Source: a bacterium
GTDB lineage: Bacteria; T1Sed10-126
Length of the DNA: 24,110 bases
Assembly (NCBI GenBank): GCA_003554945.1
Contig: PWHN01000021.1
Location: forward strand, 1 to 24,110
Reading direction: 5' to 3'
The notes beneath the pieces were generated by a model. It worked only from the letters and a program-made list of their open reading frames with translations. It made no database searches and was not told the origin of the DNA. Each line of letters begins with the position of its first letter. Positions within the stretch are counted from its first letter, which is position 1. Made by a program: the position numbers and the translations under genes. Shown piece by piece: positions 1 to 7,530 of this stretch.

Positions 1-71
1 CAATAGATCCTGGAGGATCTGATTATTGCCAGATATACCTCGGAGATTGGGCGGAGGCCAATCAAGAATGA
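1..71 (+). CDS. possible C-terminal end of an upstream gene (partial)
   Basis: One frame is open from the window edge to a TGA at 69-71 and encodes about 22 residues ending in LGDWAEANQE. It lies just upstream of the DUF177 gene in the same direction, so it may be the tail of the preceding gene. The fragment is too short to recognise a family, and chance openness of this length is quite possible. Confidence 0.3.
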   Translation, partial: IDPGGSDYCQIYLGDWAEANQE

Positions 72-145
72 GTCCCAACATCTTTGAGTAGCCCGTCTTT
101 AACAAGGATTTCAACAGAGCCATTAACTTTTACCATAAGTTGTCT

Positions 146-161
146 GGAGAGTTTTTCATTG
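146..161 (+). promoter_or_regulatory. ribosome binding site and TTG start of the DUF177 gene
   Basis: GGAGAG at 146-151 is followed by a 7-base spacer and a TTG codon at 159-161. An in-frame TTG also exists at 84, but it has no ribosome-binding site, and family members usually begin right at the motif that here reads QIDVTELL. This sets the start at 159. Confidence 0.7.
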
Positions 162-692
162 CAAATAGATGTTACTGAACTCCTGGAGGAGACGGGACAT
201 AGTCTTCACCTGGAGGAAGAGATTGACTACAAAGGCCATGAATTACAGGATGGTCGGGCAGTGTTAGGGAGCGTTGTTTCGGTAGACGTTACTCTGACTC
301 ATCTGTCTGAGGGGCTGCTGGAATTGACCGGCACTTATGCGGCAGATTTAATTGTATCTTGCAGCCGCTGTTTACAGGATCTATCACTGGAGCTTGAGGA
401 AGAGCTCCTGGGACTATTTATTCCGGAAAATTATGAGCAGGATATCGAACCACGCGAGGGGCGATACCGTGTAGAATATACGGGAAGCTCTGTTGAATTC
501 TGGCGTCTTATTCGCCAGGATTTCCTCGTTAACATCCCCATGCGCCCTCTCTGTCAGGACGACTGTCAGGGTCTCTGCCCAGAATGTGGAGCAAATTTAA
601 ATCAGAATGATTGTGGCCACGATCTGCAGCCGGAAGTAACCGATCCCCGGCTTGAAGGATTAAAAGATATCGATATTGAATCTAATCAGTAA
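159..692 (+). CDS. yceD: DUF177 / YceD family zinc-ribbon protein
   Basis: A protein of 177 residues if read from the TTG at 159. Family members sit beside rpmF in very many bacteria, and YceD-type proteins have been linked to ribosomal RNA or large-subunit biogenesis, though the biochemical role is not settled. The start QIDVTELL matches the usual N-terminal motif. Paired cysteines are C68-x2-C71, then C132, C136, C140, C143 and C152 within the typical GLCPECGANLN segment, which suggests metal binding. The middle is very acidic. The stop is 12 bases before the rpmF ATG, so the two are probably co-transcribed and translationally linked. The family call is firm; the function is inferred from the family. 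Confidence 0.88.
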   Translation: MQIDVTELLEETGHSLHLEEEIDYKGHELQDGRAVLGSVVSVDVTLTHLSEGLLELTGTYAADLIVSCSRCLQDLSLELEEELLGLFIPENYEQDIEPREGRYRVEYTGSSVEFWRLIRQDFLVNIPMRPLCQDDCQGLCPECGANLNQNDCGHDLQPEVTDPRLEGLKDIDIESNQ

Positions 693-707
693 GAGGTGAT
701 TTTAATG
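691..707 (+). promoter_or_regulatory. ribosome binding site that sets the rpmF start
   Basis: AAGAGGTGA at 691-699 overlaps the upstream stop codon and lies 5 bases before ATG 705. The GTG inside it, at 696, is in frame and could be mistaken for a start, but it is part of the Shine-Dalgarno sequence. The ATG gives the standard L32 N-terminus MAVPKKRTSK. Confidence 0.8.
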
Positions 708-905
708 GCTGTTCCTAAAAAGAGAACTTCAAAAGCAAAAACCCGCAGCCGGCATGCTCAGTGGAAGAAAAAAATGAGCTCGCCACCAACCGGTGAGTGC
801 TCAAACTGTGGTAACCAGAAGCTGCCCCATCGAGTCTGCATGAACTGTGGTCATTATCGAGGCCGTCAGGTGCTTGATGTAAGCGAAGGTTCTAACCAAG
901 GCTAA
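705..905 (+). CDS. rpmF: 50S ribosomal protein L32
   Basis: A basic protein of 66 residues beginning MAVPKKRTSKAKTRSRHAQW, the L32 signature. It is a structural protein of the large ribosomal subunit. Two CxxC pairs (C32/C35 and C45/C48) form a zinc ribbon, so this is the cysteine-containing paralogue type rather than the zinc-free form some bacteria also carry. It follows the DUF177 gene by 12 bases and precedes plsX by one base. This arrangement is conserved widely and ties ribosome and membrane-lipid synthesis into one transcript. Confidence 0.96.
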   Translation: MAVPKKRTSKAKTRSRHAQWKKKMSSPPTGECSNCGNQKLPHRVCMNCGHYRGRQVLDVSEGSNQG

Positions 906-906
906 C

Positions 907-1929
907 ATGCAAACACCTTCAATTGCCGTCGACGTGATGGGCGGTGACAACGCCCCCGCCGCTGAACTGGGCGGGATAGAGGCGGCGCTTCACGAATATG
1001 ATCTGCATCTGTTGCTTGTCGGGCGTAAAGATGAAATTGCTCCCAGGCTCTCGGCACCTGATTCTTACAGAGGCTCTTATGAAATTCTTCATGCCCCGGA
1101 ACGAATAGCTATGCAGGAGGATCCGATAAGCGCGGTTCGTCAAAAACGTGACTCCTCGCTTATGGTTGCCGTAGAGTCTGTTCGTGAGGGGCAGGCCGAT
1201 GCTATTGTTAGCGCCGGTAACACCGGTGCTGTCACTACTGCAACTAAAATTCGCTGGGGTGTTCGCGAGTCAGTCGAGCGTCCGGCTATTGCTACTCTGT
1301 TTCCGACTCGTGAGGATGACTACACCATCCTTATTGATGCCGGTGCTAACTCTGACTGCACTCCCGTGCAGCTCGTTCAATTTGGCCTCATGGGAAGTGT
1401 CTATTCTGAAATTGTTCTGAACAAAAAGAACCCCTCAGTAGGACTGCTTAATCTTGGGGAAGAGGCGGTAAAAGGAAATAAGCTGACCAAGGAAGCTTTC
1501 ACATTATTTGAACAGCAGCCCCTTAATTTTACCGGGAACGTCGAGGGAAACCAGATTGCCGACGGTATTGTCGACGTTATTGTCTGTGATGGTTTTGTGG
1601 GCAACGTGGTTTTAAAGTTGTCCGAAGGACTTGCAGTTTATTTGCGTGATTTTCTGAAAGAGGGTATCTATAGCTCCTGGCGCACCAAGCTGGGCGGCTT
1701 GATGTTGAAACCTGTTTTTGAAGATTTTGAACAGATGATTGATGCCGAGGAGGTCGGCGGAGCTCCCTTGCTGGGGCTCAATCACGGTTGTATCATTGCT
1801 CATGGAGATAGCTCTCCTAAAGCAATTAAAAATGCTATTCGTGTCGCTTGCCTCTGCATACGGGATAAGTTTAATACGATTATAGGAGATCGCATGGCGG
1901 AGCTTAATCTGACGGAGGCTGAACAATGA
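907..1929 (+). CDS. plsX: phosphate acyltransferase PlsX
   Basis: 340 residues, normal for PlsX. The enzyme converts acyl-ACP and phosphate to acyl-phosphate, the donor used by PlsY in the first step of phospholipid synthesis, and works at the inner face of the membrane. The nucleotide-fold motif IAVDVMGGDNAP is at residues 6-17 and SAGNTGA at about 102-108; the C-terminal part contains IVCDGFVGNVVLK. The ATG at 907 directly follows the rpmF stop. The gene ends in ATGA, overlapping the fabH start by four bases, which indicates translational coupling. I saw no FapR-type operator upstream. Confidence 0.96.
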   Translation: MQTPSIAVDVMGGDNAPAAELGGIEAALHEYDLHLLLVGRKDEIAPRLSAPDSYRGSYEILHAPERIAMQEDPISAVRQKRDSSLMVAVESVREGQADAIVSAGNTGAVTTATKIRWGVRESVERPAIATLFPTREDDYTILIDAGANSDCTPVQLVQFGLMGSVYSEIVLNKKNPSVGLLNLGEEAVKGNKLTKEAFTLFEQQPLNFTGNVEGNQIADGIVDVIVCDGFVGNVVLKLSEGLAVYLRDFLKEGIYSSWRTKLGGLMLKPVFEDFEQMIDAEEVGGAPLLGLNHGCIIAHGDSSPKAIKNAIRVACLCIRDKFNTIIGDRMAELNLTEAEQ

Positions 1930-2918
1930 ATAAAAATCCTGTTATTCTGGGAACCGGTTCTTATCTGCCAGAAAATGTTGTGACGAACACTGATCTTGAA
2001 AGCCGGGTGGACACTTCAGACGAATGGATCCGAACTCGCAGCGGGATTAGCGAAAGGCGCATCGCGGACGAAGATCAGTCCGCTTCTGATCTGGGTGTTC
2101 CCGCTGCTCGTGCCGCTCTGGAGGATGCTGACGTATCGCCGGGTTCCATTGATCTTGTCGTTGTTCCCACCTCCACGCCTGACATGGCTTTCCCCTCGAC
2201 TGCCTGTGCCATACAGGATCAGCTCGGCATCTCTGGTGCTGCTGCCTTTGACATTTCCGCAGCCTGCTCCGGTTATATATACGGTCTCTCTATCGCCCAT
2301 AGCCAGATTAAAGCCGGTGTGGTAGAAAATGTCCTTCTGGTTGCTCCCGAAGTCTATTCCCGTGTTCTTAACTGGGACGACCGCACCACCTGTGTGCTTT
2401 TTGGCGACGGTGCCGCGGCTGTTGTGCTTGGTAGTTCCGCTGACGGGTCGGATGCTGGTTTCAAGTCGCTTTATATAAAATCCGACGGCGAAAACCGCGA
2501 TATTTTGACCCTGCCCTCCGGTGGTTCCGCTCTCCCTCTGACCCCTGAATCGGTTGAAAAAGGCGAGCATCTGCTCTCCATGGATGGGCGGGCTGTCTAT
2601 CGAATTGCTGTCCGTCGTATGCGCTCTTCGGCTTTAAAGGTTCTTCACCGGGCTGACATGAAATCTGAAGATATTGACTGGGTTATCTGTCATCAGGCTA
2701 ATACCCGTATAATTGACTCCGTTCGAAAACGGCTGAAAATGCCTAAAAAAAAGATGATTGTGAATCTCGACAAATACGGTAACACCTCGGCCGCTTCAAT
2801 CGGAATAGCTTTGGATGAGGCCCGCCGTGATGGCCGTGTTTCAAGTGGAGACACCGTGATGTTCGTTGCGTTTGGCGGTGGCCTCACCTGGGGCGCCGCA
2901 ATTGTTACTTTACCTTAA
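1926..2918 (+). CDS. fabH: beta-ketoacyl-ACP synthase III
   Basis: 330 residues, full length. FabH condenses an acyl-CoA primer with malonyl-ACP to start fatty-acid synthesis. The Cys-His-Asn triad is visible: C114 in DISAACSGYIYGL, H256 in VICHQANTRI and N286 in DKYGNTSAASIG. The C-terminal GDTVMFVAFGGGLTWGA is typical of the family. It overlaps plsX by four bases and is followed after 18 bases by fabD. Which primer it prefers (acetyl or branched-chain) cannot be read from the sequence alone. Confidence 0.97.
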   Translation: MNKNPVILGTGSYLPENVVTNTDLESRVDTSDEWIRTRSGISERRIADEDQSASDLGVPAARAALEDADVSPGSIDLVVVPTSTPDMAFPSTACAIQDQLGISGAAAFDISAACSGYIYGLSIAHSQIKAGVVENVLLVAPEVYSRVLNWDDRTTCVLFGDGAAAVVLGSSADGSDAGFKSLYIKSDGENRDILTLPSGGSALPLTPESVEKGEHLLSMDGRAVYRIAVRRMRSSALKVLHRADMKSEDIDWVICHQANTRIIDSVRKRLKMPKKKMIVNLDKYGNTSAASIGIALDEARRDGRVSSGDTVMFVAFGGGLTWGAAIVTLP

Positions 2919-2936
2919 TAAAAACAGGTGATAAAA

Positions 2937-3878
2937 ATGTCTTTAGCTATTGTTTTTCCCGGCCAGGGGTCCCAAAGACGGGGAATGGGTCTTGATTTTG
3001 TTACAGGTGAGGAGCGCCAATGGTTTCAGGAGGTTAACGAATCACTTCCTTTTGACCTGTATGAATTGCTGGCTGAGGGAGACGACGACAAACTGGCTCG
3101 TACTAAATATACCCAGCCTGCTATGTTTGTTGTTTCTCATCTAATTTTCCGGTATCTTACCCAAAATGGAGTAGAGGCTGATTATTTTGCCGGACATAGC
3201 CTCGGTGAATATAACGCTCTCGCCGCCGGCGGCTGGACCGATTTCCAGGAGCTACTGCCCGCCGTTGTTGCGCGGGGGGAAGCTATGGATTCCGAAGCTC
3301 AGAAGCTTGACGGCGGTCTGGCAGCGGTGCTAAAGCTTGAACCCGAACCTCTGGAGGAGCTTTGCTCGATGATCAGTGAAGATGAATCCGTTGAAGGTAC
3401 TGTTCAGGTTGCTCTCTATAACTCTCCCGGCCAGTCCGTAGTCTCGGGTTCTAACGCAGCTATCGAGGCTGTGGTCGATCGCGCTCGTGATGCCGGTGCT
3501 CTCAAGGCGGTTGCTCTCGACGTCTCCGGCCCCTGGCACAGTCGTTACATGGCTGGTGCTGTTGAGCCTTTAAAAGCGGTATTGACTGAAGTTGATTGGC
3601 AGGACGGAGTCCCTTATGTACCTAATGTAACTGCTGAAATCCATAGTTCCGGTCAGCCGGTACAATTTTTACTGGATCAACTCGTCAAACCGGTTCGCTG
3701 GGTGGAAACGGTTCAGAGCCTGCTTGAAGCAGGGGTGGATACTTTTGTTGAAGTGGGTCCCGGCAAAGTTTTGAACGGCCTTGTTAAACGGATAGCCAAA
3801 GAAACGGACCATGACCCTGAAATTTACCGCACCGATAATATTGAACAGACCAAACAAACCCTGGAGGCGATCAAATAA
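2937..3878 (+). CDS. fabD: malonyl-CoA:ACP transacylase
   Basis: 313 residues from ATG 2937. It moves malonate from CoA to AcpP. The sequence shows GQGSQ at 9-13, the nucleophile S88 in GHSLGEY, conserved R113, and H201 in SGPWHSRYM, which completes the Ser-His pair. A GTG at 2928 is in frame but belongs to the Shine-Dalgarno sequence ACAGGTG (2924-2930), six bases before the ATG, and the ATG gives the expected MSLAIVFPGQGSQ start. The stop TAA shares one base with the fabG ATG. Confidence 0.96.
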   Translation: MSLAIVFPGQGSQRRGMGLDFVTGEERQWFQEVNESLPFDLYELLAEGDDDKLARTKYTQPAMFVVSHLIFRYLTQNGVEADYFAGHSLGEYNALAAGGWTDFQELLPAVVARGEAMDSEAQKLDGGLAAVLKLEPEPLEELCSMISEDESVEGTVQVALYNSPGQSVVSGSNAAIEAVVDRARDAGALKAVALDVSGPWHSRYMAGAVEPLKAVLTEVDWQDGVPYVPNVTAEIHSSGQPVQFLLDQLVKPVRWVETVQSLLEAGVDTFVEVGPGKVLNGLVKRIAKETDHDPEIYRTDNIEQTKQTLEAIK

Positions 3879-4624
3879 TGGCTGAACTTTCTGAACAAAA
3901 AGTTATTGTTACCGGTGCTGCTCGCGGCATTGGTCGAGCTATTGCCGAAAAATTTGGCCGGGCTGGTGCCGATGTGGGTTTGCTGGACTTAGAACCAGAC
4001 GTCCTGGAAGAAACTGCGTCTGCTCTGGCTGATGAAACAGGTGCTAATTTCACACCTCTGGCTGCCGACGTAACTGACCCCGAGGCAGTAGAATCTGCTT
4101 TCTCCGACTGGCGGGGCGAGCATGATGTTATTCACACTCTGGTTAATAACGCCGGTATAACTAAGGACGGGCTGATGTTGCGGCAGAAGAAGTCCGACTG
4201 GGATGCTGTCCTCAATGTCAATTTATCCGGCGCCTATAACTGTGTTCAAGCTGCTCTTAAACCGATGATGAAAGAACGCTGGGGCCGAATCATCATGGTC
4301 TCTTCAGTCATTGGTCTGCAGGGGAATGCCGGTCAGACTAACTACGCCGCCTCTAAGGCTGGTCTTATTGGCCTGACTAAATCCGTCGCCCGGGAATTGG
4401 CTGGACGTAACATTACCTGTAATGCCGTTGCTCCGGGATTTATACGCACCAAGATGACGGAGCAGTTGCCTGAAGAACAGCAGGAAGAAATTCGTGAAAT
4501 TACTCCGCTGGAGCGCTTCGGCGAGCCTGAGGAAGTAGCAGACTGTATACTTTTTCTGGCCGGCAAAAACTCCGCTTTCATTACCGGTGAAGTGATAAGA
4601 ATTGATGGCGGACTGGCAATGTAA
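3878..4624 (+). CDS. fabG: 3-oxoacyl-ACP reductase FabG
   Basis: 248 residues, a classical short-chain dehydrogenase. It reduces 3-oxoacyl-ACP to 3-hydroxyacyl-ACP with NADPH. The cofactor motif TGAARGIG is at 12-19, NNAG at 90-93, and the catalytic residues are S143, Y156 and K160 in the order VSSVIGLQGNAGQTNYAASK. The ATG overlaps the fabD stop by one base, and GGAGG near 3863-3867 serves as ribosome-binding site. Usually acpP follows closely; here a repeat-filled gap of about 430 bp intervenes, so acpP may have its own promoter. Confidence 0.96.
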   Translation: MAELSEQKVIVTGAARGIGRAIAEKFGRAGADVGLLDLEPDVLEETASALADETGANFTPLAADVTDPEAVESAFSDWRGEHDVIHTLVNNAGITKDGLMLRQKKSDWDAVLNVNLSGAYNCVQAALKPMMKERWGRIIMVSSVIGLQGNAGQTNYAASKAGLIGLTKSVARELAGRNITCNAVAPGFIRTKMTEQLPEEQQEEIREITPLERFGEPEEVADCILFLAGKNSAFITGEVIRIDGGLAM

Positions 4625-4696
4625 TCAAAAATCTCTTGAATTTTCTAAAGAATTTATCATAATTGTTCTCTCTAACTAATCCCTCTCCGAAAAGTC

Positions 4697-4742
4697 CCCT
4701 CTCCCCTGGAGGGAGAGGGCCAGGGTGAGGGGGAAAGTTTTT
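4697..4742 (+). repeat. GC-rich hairpin with downstream T-run
   Basis: CCCTCTCCC at 4697-4705 pairs perfectly with GGGAGAGGG at 4711-4719 across a 5-base loop. A run of T follows about 18 bases later (4737-4742). The hairpin plus the following GGGTGAGGG resembles a repeat scattered through many bacterial genomes. It may also act as a weak terminator after fabG, though the T-run is too distant for a classic one. Confidence 0.55.
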
Positions 4743-4817
4743 TGGAGATAGTTTAACTAATCCGTAACCGTTTAGCGGCTCCGGGGTGTTGTGGGATTGA
4801 ATGTCATTGTGGACTCC

Positions 4818-4983
4818 GATCCGCAATCCATTATTCGATATTTTCGGTTACTGTTCAACATCTCAATCGGGACGACCAAAAGCCCAAGATGGATTCCCGC
4901 TTCCGCGGGAATGACATTCAAGACCTCACGGTCGTCGTTATCGGGACATCATTTGTTCCAAGAATGACAGTGAAGGCGCTAAA
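4818..4983 (-). repeat. composite intergenic repeat, copy A
   Basis: This stretch is an inverted copy of sequence at 20452-20739. Bases 4818-4897 match the reverse complement of 20660-20739 at 74 of 80 positions. Bases 4893-4983 match the reverse complement of 20452-20542 at about 76 of 91. The two blocks are contiguous here but separated by 117 bp in the other copy. It includes the palindrome 4893-4900/4905-4912. Confidence 0.85.
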
Positions 4984-5072
4984 CAATCACACTAATTCCT
5001 TGCCTGAATAGTTGGGTGAGGCAAATTGGTTGGAAAACTTAGAATTTATAAATTTTTAGGAGGTGAATCTGA

Positions 5073-5303
5073 ATGGCAGTAAAAGATCAAGTTGCCGAGA
5101 TTATTGAAGATCAGCTTGGCGTTGACGCCTCGGAGATCACGGAAGACGCTTCTTTCACCGAGGACCTGAACGCCGATTCTCTTGACCTCGCTGAGCTCAT
5201 CATGGCTTTTGAGGTTGAGTTTGACATCGAAATCTCGGATGAAGAAGCCGAGCAAATCTCGACTGTTGGTGAAGCGGTCGAGCAGATAGAGAACCTTCAG
5301 TAA
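5073..5303 (+). CDS. acpP: acyl carrier protein
   Basis: 76 residues, very acidic, normal ACP length. It carries growing acyl chains on a phosphopantetheine arm attached to S36 in the motif [11 protein letters not shown] strong Shine-Dalgarno TAGGAGGTGA (5057-5066) lies 7 bases before the ATG, the best ribosome-binding site in the cluster, in keeping with the high abundance of ACP. fabF follows after 37 bases. The upstream gap of about 430 bp suggests separate or extra transcription, but no clear promoter can be named. Confidence 0.97.
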   Translation: MAVKDQVAEIIEDQLGVDASEITEDASFTEDLNADSLDLAELIMAFEVEFDIEISDEEAEQISTVGEAVEQIENLQ

Positions 5304-5340
5304 CTGGAGATTATTCCCTGAGAAGTGAGGAGAAATGACC

Positions 5341-6582
5341 ATGGGACGTGAAGTTGTTGTTACCGGTCTGGGTGCCGTAGCTCCCAACGGCATTGGAGTA
5401 GATAATTTCTGGTCCGGTGTTGTTGATGGCAAAAGCGGTGTTTCCAGGCTCGAGCGATTTGATACGGAGGATTATAATTCCAAGATCGCCGGCACTGTTG
5501 ATGATTTTGAACCGGGGGACTATTTCAACCGTAAGGAAACCCGGCGTATGGATACTTTTGTTCAGTATGGTGTTGTCGCCGCTCGTGAGGCGGTCGCCGA
5601 CGCCGGTTTTGATCCGGAAGATCCTGGGTATGATCCTGAGCGTGCCGGGGTTGTAATCGGTTCTGGTATCGGTGGTATTGAATCCATCGAAACCCAGCAC
5701 AAGCGCCTTCTCAAACGAGGTGCTCGCCGGCTTTCCCCCTATTTAATTCCTAAACTGCTAATTAATATTCTTCCCGGGCAGGTTGCCATTCGGCTCAACT
5801 GCCAGGGTCCCAATCAGGCTGTTGTCACCGCCTGTGCTACAGGCACACATTCGCTTGGTGATGCCGCTCAGTTTATTCTTGAGGATCGTGCTGACCTGAT
5901 CCTTGCGGGTGGCAGCGAAGCGGGAACCACACCTCTTGGATTTGGCGGTTTCTGCGCTCTGAAAGCGCTGAGCACTCGTAACGATGACCCCGAGGGGGCT
6001 TCCCGTCCTTTCGATGCGGAACGTGACGGTTTTGTCATGGGTGAGGGGGCCGGTGTGCTGGTCCTGGAGTCCAGGGAACACGCTGAGAAACGTGGCGCTG
6101 AGATTTACGCCCGTCTCTCCGGTTTTGGACAGACCTGTGACGCTCACCATATTACAGCGCCGCGCGGCGACGGGCAGGGAGCTGTAGACTGTATGAATCT
6201 TGCCCTCGAGGATGCTGACATTTCTCCCGAACAGGTCCAGTATGTAAACGCTCACGGCACCTCTACCAAGCTGAATGATAAGGCCGAAACTAAAGCTATT
6301 CGTTCTGTTTTTGGTGAACATGCCGACAACCTTAAGGTTAGCTCTATAAAGTCGTCAATTGGTCATTTGCTTGGTGCCGCTGGAGCTGTTGAAGCCATTG
6401 TTTGTGCACTGGCTATTAAAGAAGGAGTGGTGCCGCCGACGATTAATTACGAAAATCCCGACCCCGAGTGTGATCTTGATTATGTCCCCAATCAAGCAGA
6501 AGATTTAGAGGTTGATACCGCAATCAGTAATAGCTTTGGATTTGGCGGACATAACGCCTCGATCGTTCTTGAAAAACCCTGA
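5341..6582 (+). CDS. fabF: beta-ketoacyl-ACP synthase II
   Basis: 413 residues from ATG 5341. It elongates acyl-ACP by condensation with malonyl-ACP. The Cys-His-His triad is C165 in VVTACATGTHS, H305 in NAHGTSTKLND and H342 in SSIGHLLGAAG, with K337 also conserved. Two ATGs lie two codons apart (5335 and 5341). The Shine-Dalgarno GAGGAG (5327-5332) is only 2 bases from the first and 8 from the second, and the second gives the usual MGREVVVTGLG start, so 5341 is preferred. A likely terminator hairpin follows at 6626-6659. Confidence 0.96.
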   Translation: MGREVVVTGLGAVAPNGIGVDNFWSGVVDGKSGVSRLERFDTEDYNSKIAGTVDDFEPGDYFNRKETRRMDTFVQYGVVAAREAVADAGFDPEDPGYDPERAGVVIGSGIGGIESIETQHKRLLKRGARRLSPYLIPKLLINILPGQVAIRLNCQGPNQAVVTACATGTHSLGDAAQFILEDRADLILAGGSEAGTTPLGFGGFCALKALSTRNDDPEGASRPFDAERDGFVMGEGAGVLVLESREHAEKRGAEIYARLSGFGQTCDAHHITAPRGDGQGAVDCMNLALEDADISPEQVQYVNAHGTSTKLNDKAETKAIRSVFGEHADNLKVSSIKSSIGHLLGAAGAVEAIVCALAIKEGVVPPTINYENPDPECDLDYVPNQAEDLEVDTAISNSFGFGGHNASIVLEKP

Positions 6583-6625
6583 CACGTTTCCTAACTGGTC
6601 ATTTCTCCTCCGCTTCTCCACCCGC

Positions 6626-6659
6626 TTTTAACCATCTCCTTTCGCAGGGATGGTTAAAA
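6626..6659 (+). terminator. hairpin after fabF, possible terminator
   Basis: TTTTAACCATC (6626-6636) pairs perfectly with GATGGTTAAAA (6649-6659). The arm begins with T4 and ends with A4, the layout of a weak bidirectional terminator, but no strong T-run follows on the + strand. It lies 43 bases after the fabF stop. Confidence 0.45.
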
Positions 6660-6712
6660 TCCTTTACTGGTTCCCTCTATTCTGGAGAACGAGGGACCAG
6701 GGTATGGCTGGA

Positions 6713-6808
6713 GCAACTTTTTAACTTTCACACTTTGCAACTTTTTAACTTTCACACTTTGCAACTTTTTAACTTTCACACTTTGCAACTTTTTAACTTT
6801 CACACTCT
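6713..6808 (+). repeat. 24-bp tandem repeat, four copies, upstream of rnc
   Basis: Four consecutive 24-bp units start at 6713, 6737, 6761 and 6785, each beginning GCAACTTTTTAACTTTCACA. The first three are identical and the fourth differs only in its last bases. The array ends 17 bases before the rnc ATG, so it lies in the rnc leader or promoter region. Identity between units points to recent slippage expansion. The reverse strand is open through the array (a repeating SVKVKKLQ), but I regard that as chance. Confidence 0.95.
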
Positions 6809-6825
6809 CAAAAAGGAAACTTTCT

Positions 6826-7530
6826 ATGGCACTTACGGACAATCAATTAATTGAAAAGCTCAAGGAGAGGTTCGATTTCCCGGTTGAGGAGAACTATTCT
6901 GTTTTTCTTGAAGCCTTTACTCATCGCAGCTACCGTAATGAAAACAATCTCGATTACGATAATGAACGGCTTGAATTCCTTGGAGACGCCATCCTTGAGC
7001 TTCTTGTTGGCGAATTTCTGTTTAAAAATTTTCCCGAGGCGCGCGAAGGACGTCTCTCTAAAATAAAAAGTGCTGTAGTAAACACCGCTTCCCTCAGTAA
7101 CATTGCTCGCCGGCTTGATTTTGATCAGTATCTGCGACTGGGTTTGGGCGAAGAAAAGGCTAATCGCGGTCTGCGTCGCGAACGTGCCGACGTTGTTGAA
7201 TCATTCACTGCCGCGCTTTATCTCACCGTGGGGCTGCAGGAGACTCGACAGTTTATCATGCCCTACCTGGAGGATGAGGTTGAACGATATTTGTCCGAGG
7301 GCAGCCGTAATTTTAAAGGACGTCTGTTGGAAGCTGTTCAGCAGCGCTGGGACGATCCCCCGACTTATCACGTAAAATCTGTAAAAGGGCCCGAACATGC
7401 GCCCCGTTATAATGTCGTAGTGAAAGTTAACGGGGAAGTCTATGCTGACGGTTCTGGAGCAAATAAAAAGGAGGCCGAACAGGAGGCGGCCCGCCGCGCA
7501 CTTAAACAGTTCGAACCTGATGAGAGCTAA
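6826..7530 (+). CDS. rnc: ribonuclease III
   Basis: 234 residues with an RNase III domain followed by a double-stranded-RNA-binding domain (about 157-230). It cleaves double-stranded RNA in ribosomal RNA processing and mRNA turnover. The signature NERLEFLGDA supplies E47, E50 and D54; D122 and E125 in ADVVESFTAALYL complete the metal site. In the last motif the usual Gly-Ala and trailing Asp are Ala-Ala and Thr, a mild deviation. The ribosome-binding site AAGGAAA (6813-6819) precedes ATG 6826. It overlaps aroA by 11 bases. rnc after fabF is a common arrangement. Confidence 0.96.
   Translation: MALTDNQLIEKLKERFDFPVEENYSVFLEAFTHRSYRNENNLDYDNERLEFLGDAILELLVGEFLFKNFPEAREGRLSKIKSAVVNTASLSNIARRLDFDQYLRLGLGEEKANRGLRRERADVVESFTAALYLTVGLQETRQFIMPYLEDEVERYLSEGSRNFKGRLLEAVQQRWDDPPTYHVKSVKGPEHAPRYNVVVKVNGEVYADGSGANKKEAEQEAARRALKQFEPDES

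Larger units (their letters stand above)
4625..5056. other. fabG-acpP intergenic region filled with repeats
   Basis: No plausible gene. The gap contains a GC-rich hairpin (4697-4719) followed by a T-run at 4737-4742, a degenerate palindromic repeat near 4803-4828, the long composite repeat copy A (4818-4983) with a perfect ATTCCCGC/GCGGGAAT palindrome inside it, and an AT-rich stretch just before acpP (around 5025-5056) that could hold a promoter. I see no consensus pair of hexamers there. Confidence 0.7.

Noticed and set aside
84-158. N-terminal extension of the DUF177 protein from TTG 84
   Set aside because: No ribosome-binding site precedes it, and the extra 25 residues are not typical of the family, while TTG 159 has a well-spaced GGAGAG.
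6654-6842. Minus-strand frame encoding repeated SVKVKKLQ units before rnc
   Set aside because: It is produced by the 24-bp repeat, whose length is a multiple of three. It overlaps the rnc start and has no ribosome-binding site.
7442-7519. N-terminal extension of AroA from ATG 7442
   Set aside because: It lies entirely inside the rnc coding region and reads as a basic peptide unlike any EPSP synthase N-terminus.
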